A DNA stretch of 64,000 bases from Amaranthus tricolor (taxonomy: Eukaryota > Streptophyta > Magnoliopsida > Caryophyllales > Amaranthaceae): assembly GCF_026212465.1 (NCBI RefSeq), contig NC_080051.1, positions 22,544,727-22,608,726 of the forward strand, in the 5' to 3' direction. Below, piece by piece: positions 38,261-48,734 of the stretch. The position numbers and the translations under genes are program-made. Position 1 is the stretch's first letter; each line of letters starts with the position of its first letter. The notes under the pieces were generated by a model that was not told the origin of the DNA, did not search any database, and was given only the letters and a program-made list of their open reading frames with translations.

Positions 38261-38511
38261 TTTTTTAAGCATGCTCTCTCTTGAGAGACTGTCTTTTCTA
38301 AATATGGCAATCAAGAGTTCTACTCACTTTTCTTTTTTAGTAAATATCTTAATTTTAAAAAAGCTGTTGTTTTTTTAAAAAAAATTGTAGAAAATTGCTT
38401 TCTTTTTGAAAGATGAAAAGTTTTTTGATTAACTGTCTATTTTCAAGTAAGATAAAACATCATTTAGTAATAAATCAGATTTTTTTAACTTTTTTAAAAA
38501 GATTAAGGTTC

Positions 38512-38930
38512 ATCAATGATGGAAAACAATGATGTTGAAGATGACAATTATGACTAATTTTTATGATTTGGAATTATAACATAATATATTTGGGGTTATA
38601 ACAGAATATATTTGTGGTTATAACTCAATATATTTGGAATTAAAACTTAATATATTTGAGGTTTTATAACATAATATTTTGCTTGTATTATTATAATATT
38701 AATTTTGTAGTATTATATCACAAATATGTACTGTTATAAACCCAAATCTATTACGTTATAACCGCAATTATATATTTTGTTATAACCTCAACTATATTAT
38801 GTTATAACTCCAAATATATTATGGTTATAACCCCAAATATATTATGTTATAACTACAATTGCTTATATTAATTTCTCCTAAACAGTAGACATTGTTGTCT
38901 TCTTCAACATCACTATTTACACCATTGATG
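38512..38930. repeat. Foldback element built from ~22-bp tandem units
   Basis: Left arm 38512-38555 (CATCAATGATGG...GATGTTGAAGATGACAAT) is inverted at 38888-38930 (ATTGTTGTCTTCTTCAACATC...CCATTGATG). Inside, the left half has units of TATATTTGGGGTTATAAC (38580-38670) and the right half the same unit inverted, GTTATAACCCCAAATATATT (38750-38860). The inverted relationship may extend outwards to about 38265 and 39260, where CTTGAGAGACTGTC and GGTCTCAAG-type ends occur. No coding capacity. Confidence 0.75.
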
Positions 38931-39291
38931 AAACCTAATTGAAAAAAAATTAGAAAATTGTAAATGCAACTAATATACAACAAAATCAACCCCAAAAAAA
39001 TAAAAATGAAAGCTTTAAAAACGAAAATGATGAAGTATAAATATTTGATGGTTTTGTAAATATTGAAGAAGATAAACAAATAATAAACAACAATGGAGTT
39101 TGAGAGAAGAAGATGAGTAATTTTGTCAGAAAAGAGAAAAAGGAAAACTGAAAATGAAAGTTAAAAAACATTGTTTAAAAAGTTTAGTTATTTTTTTTTA
39201 ATTTAAAGATTAGGCTGACCAAAACTTGAGACGCCTTTTGTAAAGAAGGTCTCAAGTAAGAATTTGTGTTCTTTAATTAATTAATTTATTT

Positions 39292-39293
39292 AC

Positions 39294-39344
<51 letters not shown>
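39292..39344. repeat. (ATT)n microsatellite
   Basis: About 17 consecutive ATT triplets in the NUP107-ALKBH intergenic region. Confidence 0.97.
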
Positions 39345-39346
<2 letters not shown>

Positions 39347-39479
39347 GTGAGTATATTTTTCAACCACATATTAAAAATAACAATTAATCCAAACAATTAA
39401 TCTCATTTTGAATTAATTAATGATAAAAAAATCTCAATCCTCCATTAATTAGTATAAAATAATTATTAGAAATAATTCC

Positions 39480-39850
39480 CCATTTTATGTTAGTGGCAAC
39501 ATTAGAATAAATGACCCTATTCATTACAATCTTTAATTTGTAACTAGTTTATAATTTTTGAGTTAAAATGTTGTCAAGTGAGATCTTGTTTGATTCGTCT
39601 CAATGCAAAGATTATTTATATGAAATTTTTATAATTTTTTTATAATAGACAAATTTTTAAAATTTTTTAATATACATATTTACAGATATTAAGAATTAAA
39701 TTTGTGTATTAAATTGCGTAAAAATTCAAATGTTACAAATATTTTAATTGAATAAATAAGTTATTTGACCAATAATCATCAATTGTAATTTGTAAATCAA
39801 TTTTCTTTTCTTTGCTTTTCTCTCACTTAGAATACCAAAGGAGTAACTCG
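39480..39850. mobile_element. Degraded Stowaway relative upstream of the ALKBH gene
   Basis: Contains GTCAAGTGAGATCTTGTTTG and ATTCGTCTCAATGCAAAGAT, shared in the same orientation with the 29957 element. Termini are eroded; the right edge reads ACCAAAGGAGTAACT. Confidence 0.5.
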
Positions 39851-40065
39851 TAATGTATTGATCGTGTTTCCACTTCCTGCTTTTGTTTTGTTTTTAAACT
39901 TTAATGAGGAATGTAAATTGAAGTGAATTTTGACATTTTCCCAAAACAAAAACTTAAATAATTGACTGTTAATATTCCAAAAGGAAGACTATTAATATTT
40001 AGAATTATAATTAATCAATCTCAATCCTCATATTCTAATCAAATCAAATTTTGAAAAGTCGCAAA

Positions 40066-43000
40066 ATGAATCGGGGAGGAGGCTACTCTTCATCTTCAAG
40101 AGATAGAGGTTACAGACAATCATGGCGGAATTCCAGTGATTTCTCCCCTCAGTCTCACACCTCTGTATATTCTCTCTCTTATTTCCTTTCCTTTCCTTTT
40201 CTTTCTTTGTTTTTACCACAATTCTGCATGTCGTTCTTTACTTTTTTGATTTAGAGTTCTTTTCATTGTCTTGTTTTAACTGTACTTTTCTTTGATCATT
40301 AGTGAAATTGTGTCTGCTGAACCATGCATCATATTTGTCTTTGTTCTTTTTGTTGTATGGGCTTTTCATTTTTTTTCTTTTTGAATTTTTACCGTTGATT
40401 AGGTCTTGCTTGATTGTTATCGGGAAATTTTGAGAGAAGGTGTCATTTGCTGACCAAGTACAACTTATCTAATGTCAAAAAATCACTGTTTACTGATCCA
40501 AAATTCTGAACTTGCCAATTTGTATGCTATTTCAACTATCCCATTTTGTTTGCACTAGGGTATAAATATTAATCTATAGTTGGTAAGAGAATGATATTAA
40601 ATGGAACGTCCATTTCTAAAATAGGAAAGAATGCAAAGTAAGTGTTATAATACTAAATAGGCTAAGTATGAATAAGACATAATATGGTGCTTGAGGCACT
40701 ATTATTCTTGTTCAGATTGCGAGCTTAAAATTATGGGTCATTGATGTATTGTTGCAGTTCTCCTTTTATCTTTATTAATAATGATTTTGTGGTAAAGATA
40801 TGATAAATTTCATTTAACTGAAGTTGATCCATTTTAGTGAATATAGTGCCTTAGATATGTGTTATTTCTGCGGATTGTATTACCTTTTGTGGCTAACAAG
40901 CTTTGGAAACTATGATGTGCCTTAATTATGCATTAGATTGTTTGTCATATACTCAGTACTGGTTTTCTTAATTTGGGAGATGTTTTATTTCTCAATGTAA
41001 CTTGCTTGATTCATATTCACTTGCAATCGTGCAGCTTCAAGCTGATACATCTTCTAGTACATCGGGTTCTTTGTATAGAACTGCACAAAGATCTTGGCAA
41101 GGGAAACATCATTATTCAGCAGGTAATGTGGGTCAAAATTGTGAGAATGTGTCTCCTTCAGTCCGTCGTGTTCAGGTTCGAGATGATGCACCTTCTAATC
41201 GACGCGTATCTAGTTCTTTGGATAGAAATCGACATGGCTCATGGCAAGTAAAAGGGTGCAATTCAGATGGTTTTGAGCCACAAAATCACGAGCATGTGAC
41301 CTGTGGACGCCACCAAGGTGAACGACATGGAAGTTCTACCTTCAGGGGTAGAAATCCACATGGCTCATGGCAAGTAAACGGGTGCAACTCAGATGGTTTT
41401 AAGCCACGAAATCATGAGCATGTGACTTCTGGACGCCACCAAGATGAAGGACATGAAAGTTCGACTTTCAGGGGTGGAAATCTTTGCACTGAAGATGGGG
41501 CAAAGCAATGGGTAATGTCTTCCAAGGCTATTAACAGTACTGCTGATTCTAGCCATGATGAAAAGTGTGAATCCATGCCTTTTGAATCAAAAGGGCCTTT
41601 ACATCTTGACCACTCATTCATCCAAAGCATTGACCTTCCTGCAGAGGTGACTTGCCAATCAGTTTCTCATTCCGGATCAGAGGCTATAGTAAGTACTGAT
41701 AAAGAACATACTAATGAAAATGAAGGGCATGTTGATTGTTCAACTCAAGTTGAAGCTTTTGACATATGCCCACCAAAATCAGATTCTTTGTTCACACTAA
41801 AACCATCCTTGTTTTCCAAGAATAGAGAAAAACGAAATGAGAAGAAAAAATCCGATGGTATAATTTTAAGACCCGGGATGGTTCTTTTAAAGAGATATCT
41901 TTCTATCTCAGAACAGGTGATTCTTTTTTCTTGTTCCTGAGTGTTTATCTTCATGTTTCTATTTTAGATTACAAAATCGTGAGGCAGAATACTCCTTTAC
42001 TCCAGTATATCTTCTGCAGCCTATCTATTTGTTAAATGTTTTATATTCTTGTTTATGATTTTTGCCCTAGTAAGGAGGAACCTATCACAAATGTAATGGT
42101 TGCCTATAATAATAGTTGGAGAATAATAAAAAAAAAATAAATGGAAATGAGTGGTTAATATGGAGAGAGAAAATAAGTTTGTGGATGAGATTTAAAGATA
42201 GAAAGTGGGGTCATTGCCAAGAAAGGATAGGGTGCAAAATGAATGGGACAAACTAAAATGGAAAGAGGTGTAAATTAAGAGGGACAGAGGGAGTACGACT
42301 TTTAATGTTGTGTGCATCCATTAACGTGTAGGTGAAGATTTTGAACATATGCCGCAATGAAGGTGTAAGGCCTGCAGGTTTCTTTCAGCCTGGGTATCGT
42401 GATGGAGGGAAGTTGCATCTAAAAATGATGTGTCTTGGTGAGTTTTGGGATCCTGAAACCGGTAAATACGGGAAGTTTCGACCAAGTGACGGAGCTAAAC
42501 CCCCCTCAGTTCCTTGTGATTTTCTGCGATTCGTTGAAAGAGCTATAAAAGAATCCCAGGCTCTAATAGCTGGTCATTCCAGGGTAAATAATGTAGAAGA
42601 TATTCTTCCCTCAGTCAAACCAGATATTTGCCTCGTTAATTATTATGCTGCTAGTGGAAGACTTGGTCTACATCAAGTGAGTAACTCTCAATATCAATAT
42701 TAGTTTTCGTCCCTTATTTTGATGGGGTTAAAGATTTACTCGTCTTTTGATTTCAGATTATAATGAACTATATGCAAATAATTATGTGCATTTCTTGCTT
42801 ACATAAGGTTGTTAAATTATGTTTGCTATCAAGGGTCAAATGGAAACAATCTTTGTTGTCACTAACAGGGTTAGTTGCGTTCATCCGACCCTTAAACCCC
42901 ACTTAGATGAGAGCCACAACATTAATGTTTGGAATTGGAAGTTTTTCATACTGACTGGCTTTATGATGTGGACCTGTGGTAGCTGCAGTCAGCCTTTCTT

Positions 43001-43393
43001 AATTTTTCAAACTGATGTTCTACAAATACAGTATTAAACTTGCATACATTTTAAGGGACTTGAAGCTTCTAGCACCTTCTCACAACAACTGAAGTATCAT
43101 TCATTTGGTTGTTTCAGGACAAGGACGAAAGCCAAGAGAGTATCGACAAAGGAATACCTATCGTATCAATCTCAATCGGTAACACTGCAGAATTCCTATT
43201 TGGTGATCAAAGAGATGTTGAAAATGCAAGTAAAGTCCTGTTAGAATCTGGAGATATACTAATATTTGGAGGTAAGTCTAGGAATATTTTCCATGGTGTT
43301 TCTACAATTAAACCAAACACTGCACCAAAGTCTTTAATTGAAGAAACAAATTTTCTTCCTGGCCGGCTGAATCTGACCTTCAGACAGCTCTGA
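40066..43393 (+). CDS. AlkB-homologue 1 class Fe(II)/2-oxoglutarate-dependent dioxygenase
   Basis: Exons 40066-40164, 41035-41916, 42332-42676, 43118-43393; 1602 nt, 533 aa. Residues 1 to about 300 are a Gly/Ser/His/Asn-rich, probably disordered extension, including a 42-residue tandem duplication. The catalytic jelly-roll follows: IILRPGMVLLKRYLS, GFFQPGYRDGGKLHLKMMCLG, NYYAASGRLGLHQDKDES, IVSISIGNTAEFLFGD, GGKSRNIFHGV, PGRLNLTFRQL. Fe(II) ligands would be His441, Asp443 and His501; the 2OG-binding arginines are Arg525 and/or Arg531. An intron splits the HxD motif between Gln442 and Asp443. AlkB proteins remove methyl groups from nucleic acids oxidatively. The ALKBH1 branch acts on alkylated DNA or RNA, but the plant substrate cannot be read from sequence. 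The start is the first ATG (MNRGGGYSSSSRDRG). Exon 1 is the least certain exon. Confidence 0.92.
41233..41484 (+). repeat. In-frame 126-bp tandem duplication in the ALKBH gene
   Basis: Two units, 41233-41358 and 41359-41484, each encode about 42 residues beginning HGSWQV(K/N)GCNSDGF and ending near SSTFRG. They differ by scattered substitutions only, so length and frame are kept. A third, more diverged unit may precede them (residues around SWQGKHHYS...GQNCENV). Confidence 0.9.
42074..42293. mobile_element. Stowaway-type MITE in ALKBH intron 2
   Basis: The right end GGGACAGAGGGAG is followed by TA (42294-42295), with the interior resembling the 7836 element in the same orientation (GGACAAACTAAAATGG, GATGAGATT). 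The left end is poorly preserved (AAGGAGGAACC after TA). Confidence 0.65.
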
Positions 43394-43663
43394 TTCTCAT
43401 CTTTTGCTCGCTCTGTGGAGGACGACTGTCATTGTAGACGCGCCTAGATGGTTTTTTTCTTTAAGAATTTCGCTCAAGAATATGAACTCTTAATGTGGTG
43501 TAATTTAAAGGTGTGGTGAATACCGAGTATTATTATGATGAACTGCGTTTTGTAATCCTATTGCAATGTTTTCCAGAATTAATGCTATGCTACTGTATAT
43601 GTTTTTGGGTGATCCTTGTTTTACTTTCTACAAAAGGTAAGGGACCTGTGACTAGTTAGAGGG

Positions 43664-44000
43664 GTTCAAATTCGGCCGGACTTAATAATTACACTCTAAT
43701 CAAACTATTTCTGACCCGTATTTGAACCGAATTGAACAAACGTCCATGACAATCAAATTTTTTCAGACTTATAGGTGTTCAAATCCTTCTTGACTTGATA
43801 CTCACACTCGAATCAAACTAATTTTGACTCGTATTTGAACCGAACTGAACAAATGTCCATGGCTGTTAAAATTTTTCAGACTTAGAGGTGTTTAAATCCT
43901 TTCCGACTTGATACTCACGCTTGAGTCAAACTATTTCTGACTCGTATTTGAATCGAATAATCATTCATGACAATCAAATAAAGTTTCTGAAATAAAAGCC
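43664..44000. repeat. 113-bp tandem repeat, three copies
   Basis: Units start at about 43664, 43777 and 43890, exactly 113 bp apart. Shared blocks: GTTCAAATCCTT, CAAACTATTTCTGAC, TCGTATTTGAACCGAA, ATGACAATCAAA. Located downstream of the ALKBH gene; no coding potential. Confidence 0.88.
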
Positions 44001-44928
44001 TTTTCACATAGAAGTAGAAATAGATAAAAACAACGTTTAAACTCTAAAGTAAATGATAATTGAGCCAACAGGTGACAAATAATTAGAAGTCATCAACTCT
44101 CATTCTACATTTGCCACACTGCCATGTGTGGAAGTGATTTCTCAATTTAGTATATTACTATGATATGATGATTACGAATTATTTCTATTAAACTATTTTT
44201 TTTGTTGTCACAAGATCAAGAAAGAAAAAGTGTCATCCCCCTGACTTTACTATATTTTACATTTTTATTTGTGATATTTGATGTGATATATTTTTTTATA
44301 GATATGGTTTTAACTATTTTATTTAATTTTCATCCACATATTTTTATCATCTTAATATCATATGAATAATTTTAATTTTATCTTATTCTTCAAATAATAA
44401 AACTACTCTATAATTTTTGTGCCAAATCCTTAGTAGAACTCATGGGTAAATGAATATAATTAATTATCTTTGACCAATCAAAATTATTTCAAATCAATAA
44501 TGACCTTTGCCGTTTCAAATAAATGCATATTTCCTAAAATTTTCAATTCAAATTTATTGTTCATTTTAGCTACAATACAATTGTAGTTACAACCTTTGAT
44601 AATTGATAGCATAATAATATCCTAGAAAATCTGAAGGGTTATTGGCAACTTTATGAATTTCTCAATCAAATCTTTAAGAGACACCTTCATAATGTGAGAT
44701 TCAGATTCAATATTTTACTTAAAAAAAAAAAAGGTGGTATTTGCTCTAATTAATATCAAATTTGATAGTTAATTCAAATTTATTAAGAATTAAATGCTTT
44801 TTGATTTGAAAAATAATACAAATATAAATTACAATTAATTATTAATTTATTACATAATTAATTTGTGGATTCTCTCTAAAATAATAAGAAAGCACTAATT
44901 CTTAAATGAAATGGTCTCACAGTGAGAC
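44001..44928. other. AT-rich intergenic DNA without recognised gene
   Basis: Very AT-rich with short A/T runs. No ORF, RNA gene or paired repeat ends that I could support. Confidence 0.6.
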
Positions 44929-45132
44929 CATCTCTATTAGACTGGCTTAATATACATTTTTTGTCATAAAGTACTCACTTATAACGTTAAAGTAATTACT
45001 TATAATTTTAAAATGATTATTTTTTACAGTTTTAGAACGATTACTTATAACCTTAAAACGATCACTTATGATTTTAAAGTAATTAATTAAAGTAATGGGC
45101 TAATTATATGGATCCGTACCTAGTGAGACGGT
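44929..45132. mobile_element. Small inverted-end element with ACTTATAA units upstream of the BBE-like gene
   Basis: The left end carries GGTCTCACAGTGAGACCATC (itself a small hairpin). The right end has AGTGAGACGGTCTCGTA, so GAGACC/GGTCTC words face each other. Between them are four or five units of about 21 bp, ACTTATAAC-TTAAAGTAATT. It ends about 160 bp before the BBE-like start codon. Confidence 0.55.
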
Positions 45133-45292
45133 CTCGTACATTAATAAGAAAGTTATCAAATATGATGTTTTGTTTCCAAAGACATTAGAAACTGAAAAAT
45201 CTGTCATTTACAAATTGAACATTTATTATTATTTATTACAAAAAAAAAAAACAATTATAAATTTAAATCCTCATTCCTCAATAACCAAGAGC

Positions 45293-46927
45293 ATGATGGC
45301 TTTAAACACTACAACATTTGCTAATTCTATGCTCCAATTTTGTATGCTAATAGTTTGCATTTTACATGTAAACGTTGCTTCAAATGTTAATTTTGACATT
45401 CAAACATATCTTGATTGCCTTCCTAAACATTCATCCAATGCTATAAATTTGATCACAAATGTGATCTATACTCCCAAAAATGCTTCATTTTTGTCAATTT
45501 TAAATGCAAATGTCAAAAATCTTCGATTCAACACATCAAAAACACCTAAACCTTTAGCCATAATAACACCTTTAGAGGCATCACATGTACAAGCTAGTGT
45601 AATATGTGCTAAGATACAAGGATTAGAGATGAGGATACGTAGTGGAGGTCACGATTATGATGGTCTTTCTTATGTATCACCGAACCCATTTGTAATCCTC
45701 GATCTTTTTAACCTTCATTCGATTTCTATTGATTTAGCTAGTGATACCGCTTGGGTTCAAAGTGGTGCAACTCTTGGTGAACTTTATTACAAGATAGCAA
45801 ATATAAGTAAAACGCGTGCCTTTCCTGCAGGGGTGTGCCCGTCTGTTGGAACAGGCGGGCATTTTAGTGGTGGGGGTTATGGTAATATGCTTAGGAAATT
45901 CGGTTTGACAGTTGATAATATAATTGATGCCGAAATTGTAGACGCTAATGGTGTGATTCATAATAGGACTACTATGGGGGAAGATCTTTTTTGGGCTATT
46001 AGAGGAGGTGGTGGAGCTAGTTTTTGTGTTATTTTATCATGGAAGATTAAATTAGTCCAAATCCATGAAATTGTCACCACTTTTCAAGTAGAAAAAAGTT
46101 TAGAACAAGGGGGAATTGAAATTTTTGATCAATGGCAACATATTGCACCTAATTTAGATCCGAATTTGTTCATTAGAGTTGAAGTTTCTCTTCCAAAAAA
46201 AACCGAAAATGAAAATAAGACGGTAATATTTAAATTTATTTCTTTATTCCTAGGACGGTCCGATGCACTTGTTGAACAAGTAAATCAGTTTCTTCCTTTA
46301 CTAAACTTAACAAAAGATGAATGCACCGAGCAAAGTTGGATTAACTCGACCTTATTTTTTTATGGTTTACCAAACAATACTTCTCTTGAAGTTTTGCTTG
46401 AAAGAGTTCCGGCCTTGGGTTTGACATATGAAAAACACAAGTCAGATTATGTAAAACGACCAATTCCTAAACCGGGTTTAATAGCATTAAGTAAGAAATT
46501 AGTTGAAGTTGAGAATGTAACAATGCAATTTAATCCTTACGGAGGAAAAATGAGTGAAATTCCAGAGAATGCAACACCATTTCCTCATAGAAAGGGGGTT
46601 TTGTGTAAGATTCAATATCTTTGTAATTGGAAAGAGAACTCGAATGAGGTTAGTCGTAAAAATATCATGGCCACACAAATCATTCATAGTTTTATGACTC
46701 CATATGTATCAAAGAATCCGAGGGAGGCCTTTTTGAATTATAGGGATATCGATATTGGAACTAATGCGAATAAGAGCTTATCTTTTGCGCAAAGCTACTT
46801 TAAAGGAAACCTTATCAGGTTATTGATGGTCAAGGCTAAGGTTGATCCTAATAATGTTTTTAGGTATGACCAAAGTATTCCTGTTTTTCCCTTAATATCT
46901 ATGTATAGAAAAATGTCAAAATATTAA
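45293..46927 (+). CDS. Berberine bridge enzyme-like secreted FAD-linked oxidase
   Basis: Intronless, 544 aa from the ATG at 45293 (a second ATG follows at 45296). An upstream in-frame ATG at 45170 would put a Lys/Asn-rich stretch before the hydrophobic signal peptide (residues about 12-30, MLQFCMLIVCILHVNVAS), so it is unlikely. The FAD-binding PCMH domain has IRSGGHDYDGLSY with His120 and GVCPSVGTGGHFSGGGYG with Cys182. The 62-residue spacing equals that of the bicovalent FAD attachment His104/Cys166 known for the California poppy enzyme. The BBE C-terminal domain ends AKVDPNNVFRYDQSIP. Family members oxidise alkaloids, monolignols or oligosaccharides in the apoplast or secretory path; the substrate here is unknown. 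A poly(A)-type AATAAA occurs at 46968. One oddity is SFCVILSWKI, where relatives usually have SFGV. Confidence 0.95.
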   Translation: MMALNTTTFANSMLQFCMLIVCILHVNVASNVNFDIQTYLDCLPKHSSNAINLITNVIYTPKNASFLSILNANVKNLRFNTSKTPKPLAIITPLEASHVQASVICAKIQGLEMRIRSGGHDYDGLSYVSPNPFVILDLFNLHSISIDLASDTAWVQSGATLGELYYKIANISKTRAFPAGVCPSVGTGGHFSGGGYGNMLRKFGLTVDNIIDAEIVDANGVIHNRTTMGEDLFWAIRGGGGASFCVILSWKIKLVQIHEIVTTFQVEKSLEQGGIEIFDQWQHIAPNLDPNLFIRVEVSLPKKTENENKTVIFKFISLFLGRSDALVEQVNQFLPLLNLTKDECTEQSWINSTLFFYGLPNNTSLEVLLERVPALGLTYEKHKSDYVKRPIPKPGLIALSKKLVEVENVTMQFNPYGGKMSEIPENATPFPHRKGVLCKIQYLCNWKENSNEVSRKNIMATQIIHSFMTPYVSKNPREAFLNYRDIDIGTNANKSLSFAQSYFKGNLIRLLMVKAKVDPNNVFRYDQSIPVFPLISMYRKMSKY

Positions 46928-47874
46928 TCATACATTTTTTTAACACATATATATATAAAGAACACAAAATAAAATTGTAAATTTGAGCTCAGTTGAATCT
47001 TATGATGTCTCCACTTTGAGTTGTGGTTGAATTTGTTTGTAGTTACATTTAGAAAATATGATAAATTTCCAAAATAAAAACTTTTCCGTTGAAAAACAAT
47101 CAAGATAGAACATGTAATATCAGCACGTTTTATATTTAAAGAGTCACTGACAATGTTATTGTTTCTATCAGCTTCGTCTTCGTCAAACTCTCTATCCTAT
47201 CCTACATGGACACAATTCAAAATTTTTTGGAAAATGTTGTAATATAATAGGAGTTTGGATTAAATTCCACATGACTTTAAGCCAAAATTCCTAAAATTTT
47301 ACTTTCTAATTCAATTATTTTACTCAATAAAAAAATCAAAAATTAAGTAATATTATCTACTTCAATCTTTAAACTAGTGAAATAGTTAAACAATTGAAAA
47401 TTACCCTTCAACCGCATTGTATTGAATTTTGAACAAATTTCCAACTCTATGTAAAAATGGAGTTGCAAATTCAAAAATTTTGCTCGTTTTCCCTAAGTAA
47501 GGATTGAATTGTACGAAAATAACTTAACATCCATCAACTTCTTCCATATTTCTTCTAGTTCTTCTTTGATATCAATTTTCATTCATAATCTGACTTGTCT
47601 TTCGAGTAAAAACGAATATCTATTGAATTTTAAAGCAAAACTTTTTTTGAAAAAAAAAAAGTCAAAAATTAAAGAATAATAATAATCTAAAAGTTAAAAT
47701 AATTCGCTATTTTCAGCAAATTTGTTTACTAAAACGACCTAAAAATAAAAATTTCAAATTCTCGTCACAATTTTGTATACTCTAGTCTTGAAGATAAATT
47801 TGAGTCATGGACTCAAAAATGCCATTTTGTTTTACTTTTAATCTTATATTAAAAATACTTGAGTACCAACATCC
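46928..47874. other. Intergenic AT-rich region between BBE-like gene and tRNA
   Basis: Begins with the BBE-like 3' UTR (AATAAA at 46968-46973). The rest shows no ORF, repeat pair or RNA gene that I can support. Confidence 0.6.
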
Positions 47875-47947
47875 GCCCGTCTAGCTCAGTTGGTAGAGCG
47901 CAAGGCTCTTAACCTTGTGGTCGTGGGTTCGAGCCCCACGGTGGGCG
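47875..47947 (+). tRNA. tRNA-Lys (anticodon CTT)
   Basis: 73 nt with a full cloverleaf. The acceptor stem is GCCCGTC/GGTGGGC (two G-U pairs), discriminator G. The D arm is AGCTCAGTTGGTAGAGC, the anticodon stem CAAGG/CCTTG with loop CTCTTAA (anticodon CTT), and the T arm GTGGG/CCCAC with loop TTCGAGC. A box TAGCTCAGTTGG and B box GGTTCGAGCC are intact. No intron. A T-rich Pol III terminator (TTTATTTTT) follows at about 47949-47957. Plastid tRNA-Lys has a UUU anticodon, so this is a nuclear gene. Confidence 0.97.
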
Positions 47948-48249
47948 CTTTATTTTTAAAAAAAATTATACATAATTTTCACACTTTCATAATTTTTTTT
48001 TTGAACATTTTAATGCAACAAAAATTATTTTTTATAATTGTTTAAGAAAAAATATTACTACTATTATTATCGTGTGATCATTTTGTAGCTACAATATTAA
48101 TGGGTGAAGATTAATTTGGCATTTGAACACAAATTATCTTAAATTGGCCATCCATCCATGGTGTAGCTTGTAAAATTCGTAATGTCAAAGCCTTAAGCCG
48201 AAAAAAAATATTAAAGTCTTTATAATATAATACATTCAACTATACCACA

Positions 48250-48734
48250 TTCAACAGAAAAGGAGCTGAATTATTACACATTTACACCTCAAAAGCAGGA
48301 TTTCAACACTACCAAGTTCTTGTTACACAAGGGATGGTTATTAACTTCGGTAGTGTGAAAATCACTTCCATCAATGGAGAAAATAAGTCCCATGAATAGT
48401 TGCACAAAATCTGTGGGAGCACTACCAGTGTCCACTATACAATACATCTGTAAAAAGAATGCTGTGGCACTACCAAAAATCACAGTATCATTCAGCCAAT
48501 TTGTGTCTGTTTCTGTTCAACCATTACAAATATACTTGCAATAATATCTTGGATACCAACTACATTTGTTGTATCAAAAGAACTCCGCGGTGTAGCTGCT
48601 TTTTTACCTCGAGAAACTGAGGTTACATTTTTTTGTATCTCATCATTTACAATATATGCTTGAGGAAATATACAACTAGCTACCTTTGGGTGGAGCATAC
48701 GCTTTGCCATTTGGTGTAGTTGATTGAAATGAGT
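48250..48734 (-). other. Probable 3' UTR of the CIP7-like gene
   Basis: Sequence downstream of the minus-strand stop at 48735. It is less AT-rich than the flanks and has no overlapping gene. ORFs 48289-48483 and 48492-48710 look fortuitous. The distal end is a guess. Confidence 0.5.

Noticed and set aside
38825..39171. Two minus-strand Phe/Ile-rich ORFs
   Set aside because: Fall in the AT-rich foldback arm; low-complexity translation.
45170..45292. Upstream in-frame ATG extending the BBE-like protein by 41 residues
   Set aside because: The extension contains a poly-Lys stretch encoded by an A-run and would bury the signal peptide; the ATG at 45293 fits the family.
47875..47947. Considered as a plastid-derived tRNA insertion
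   Set aside because: Anticodon CTT and sequence fit a nuclear tRNA-Lys; plastid tRNA-Lys is UUU with a long intron, and flanking DNA is not plastid-like.
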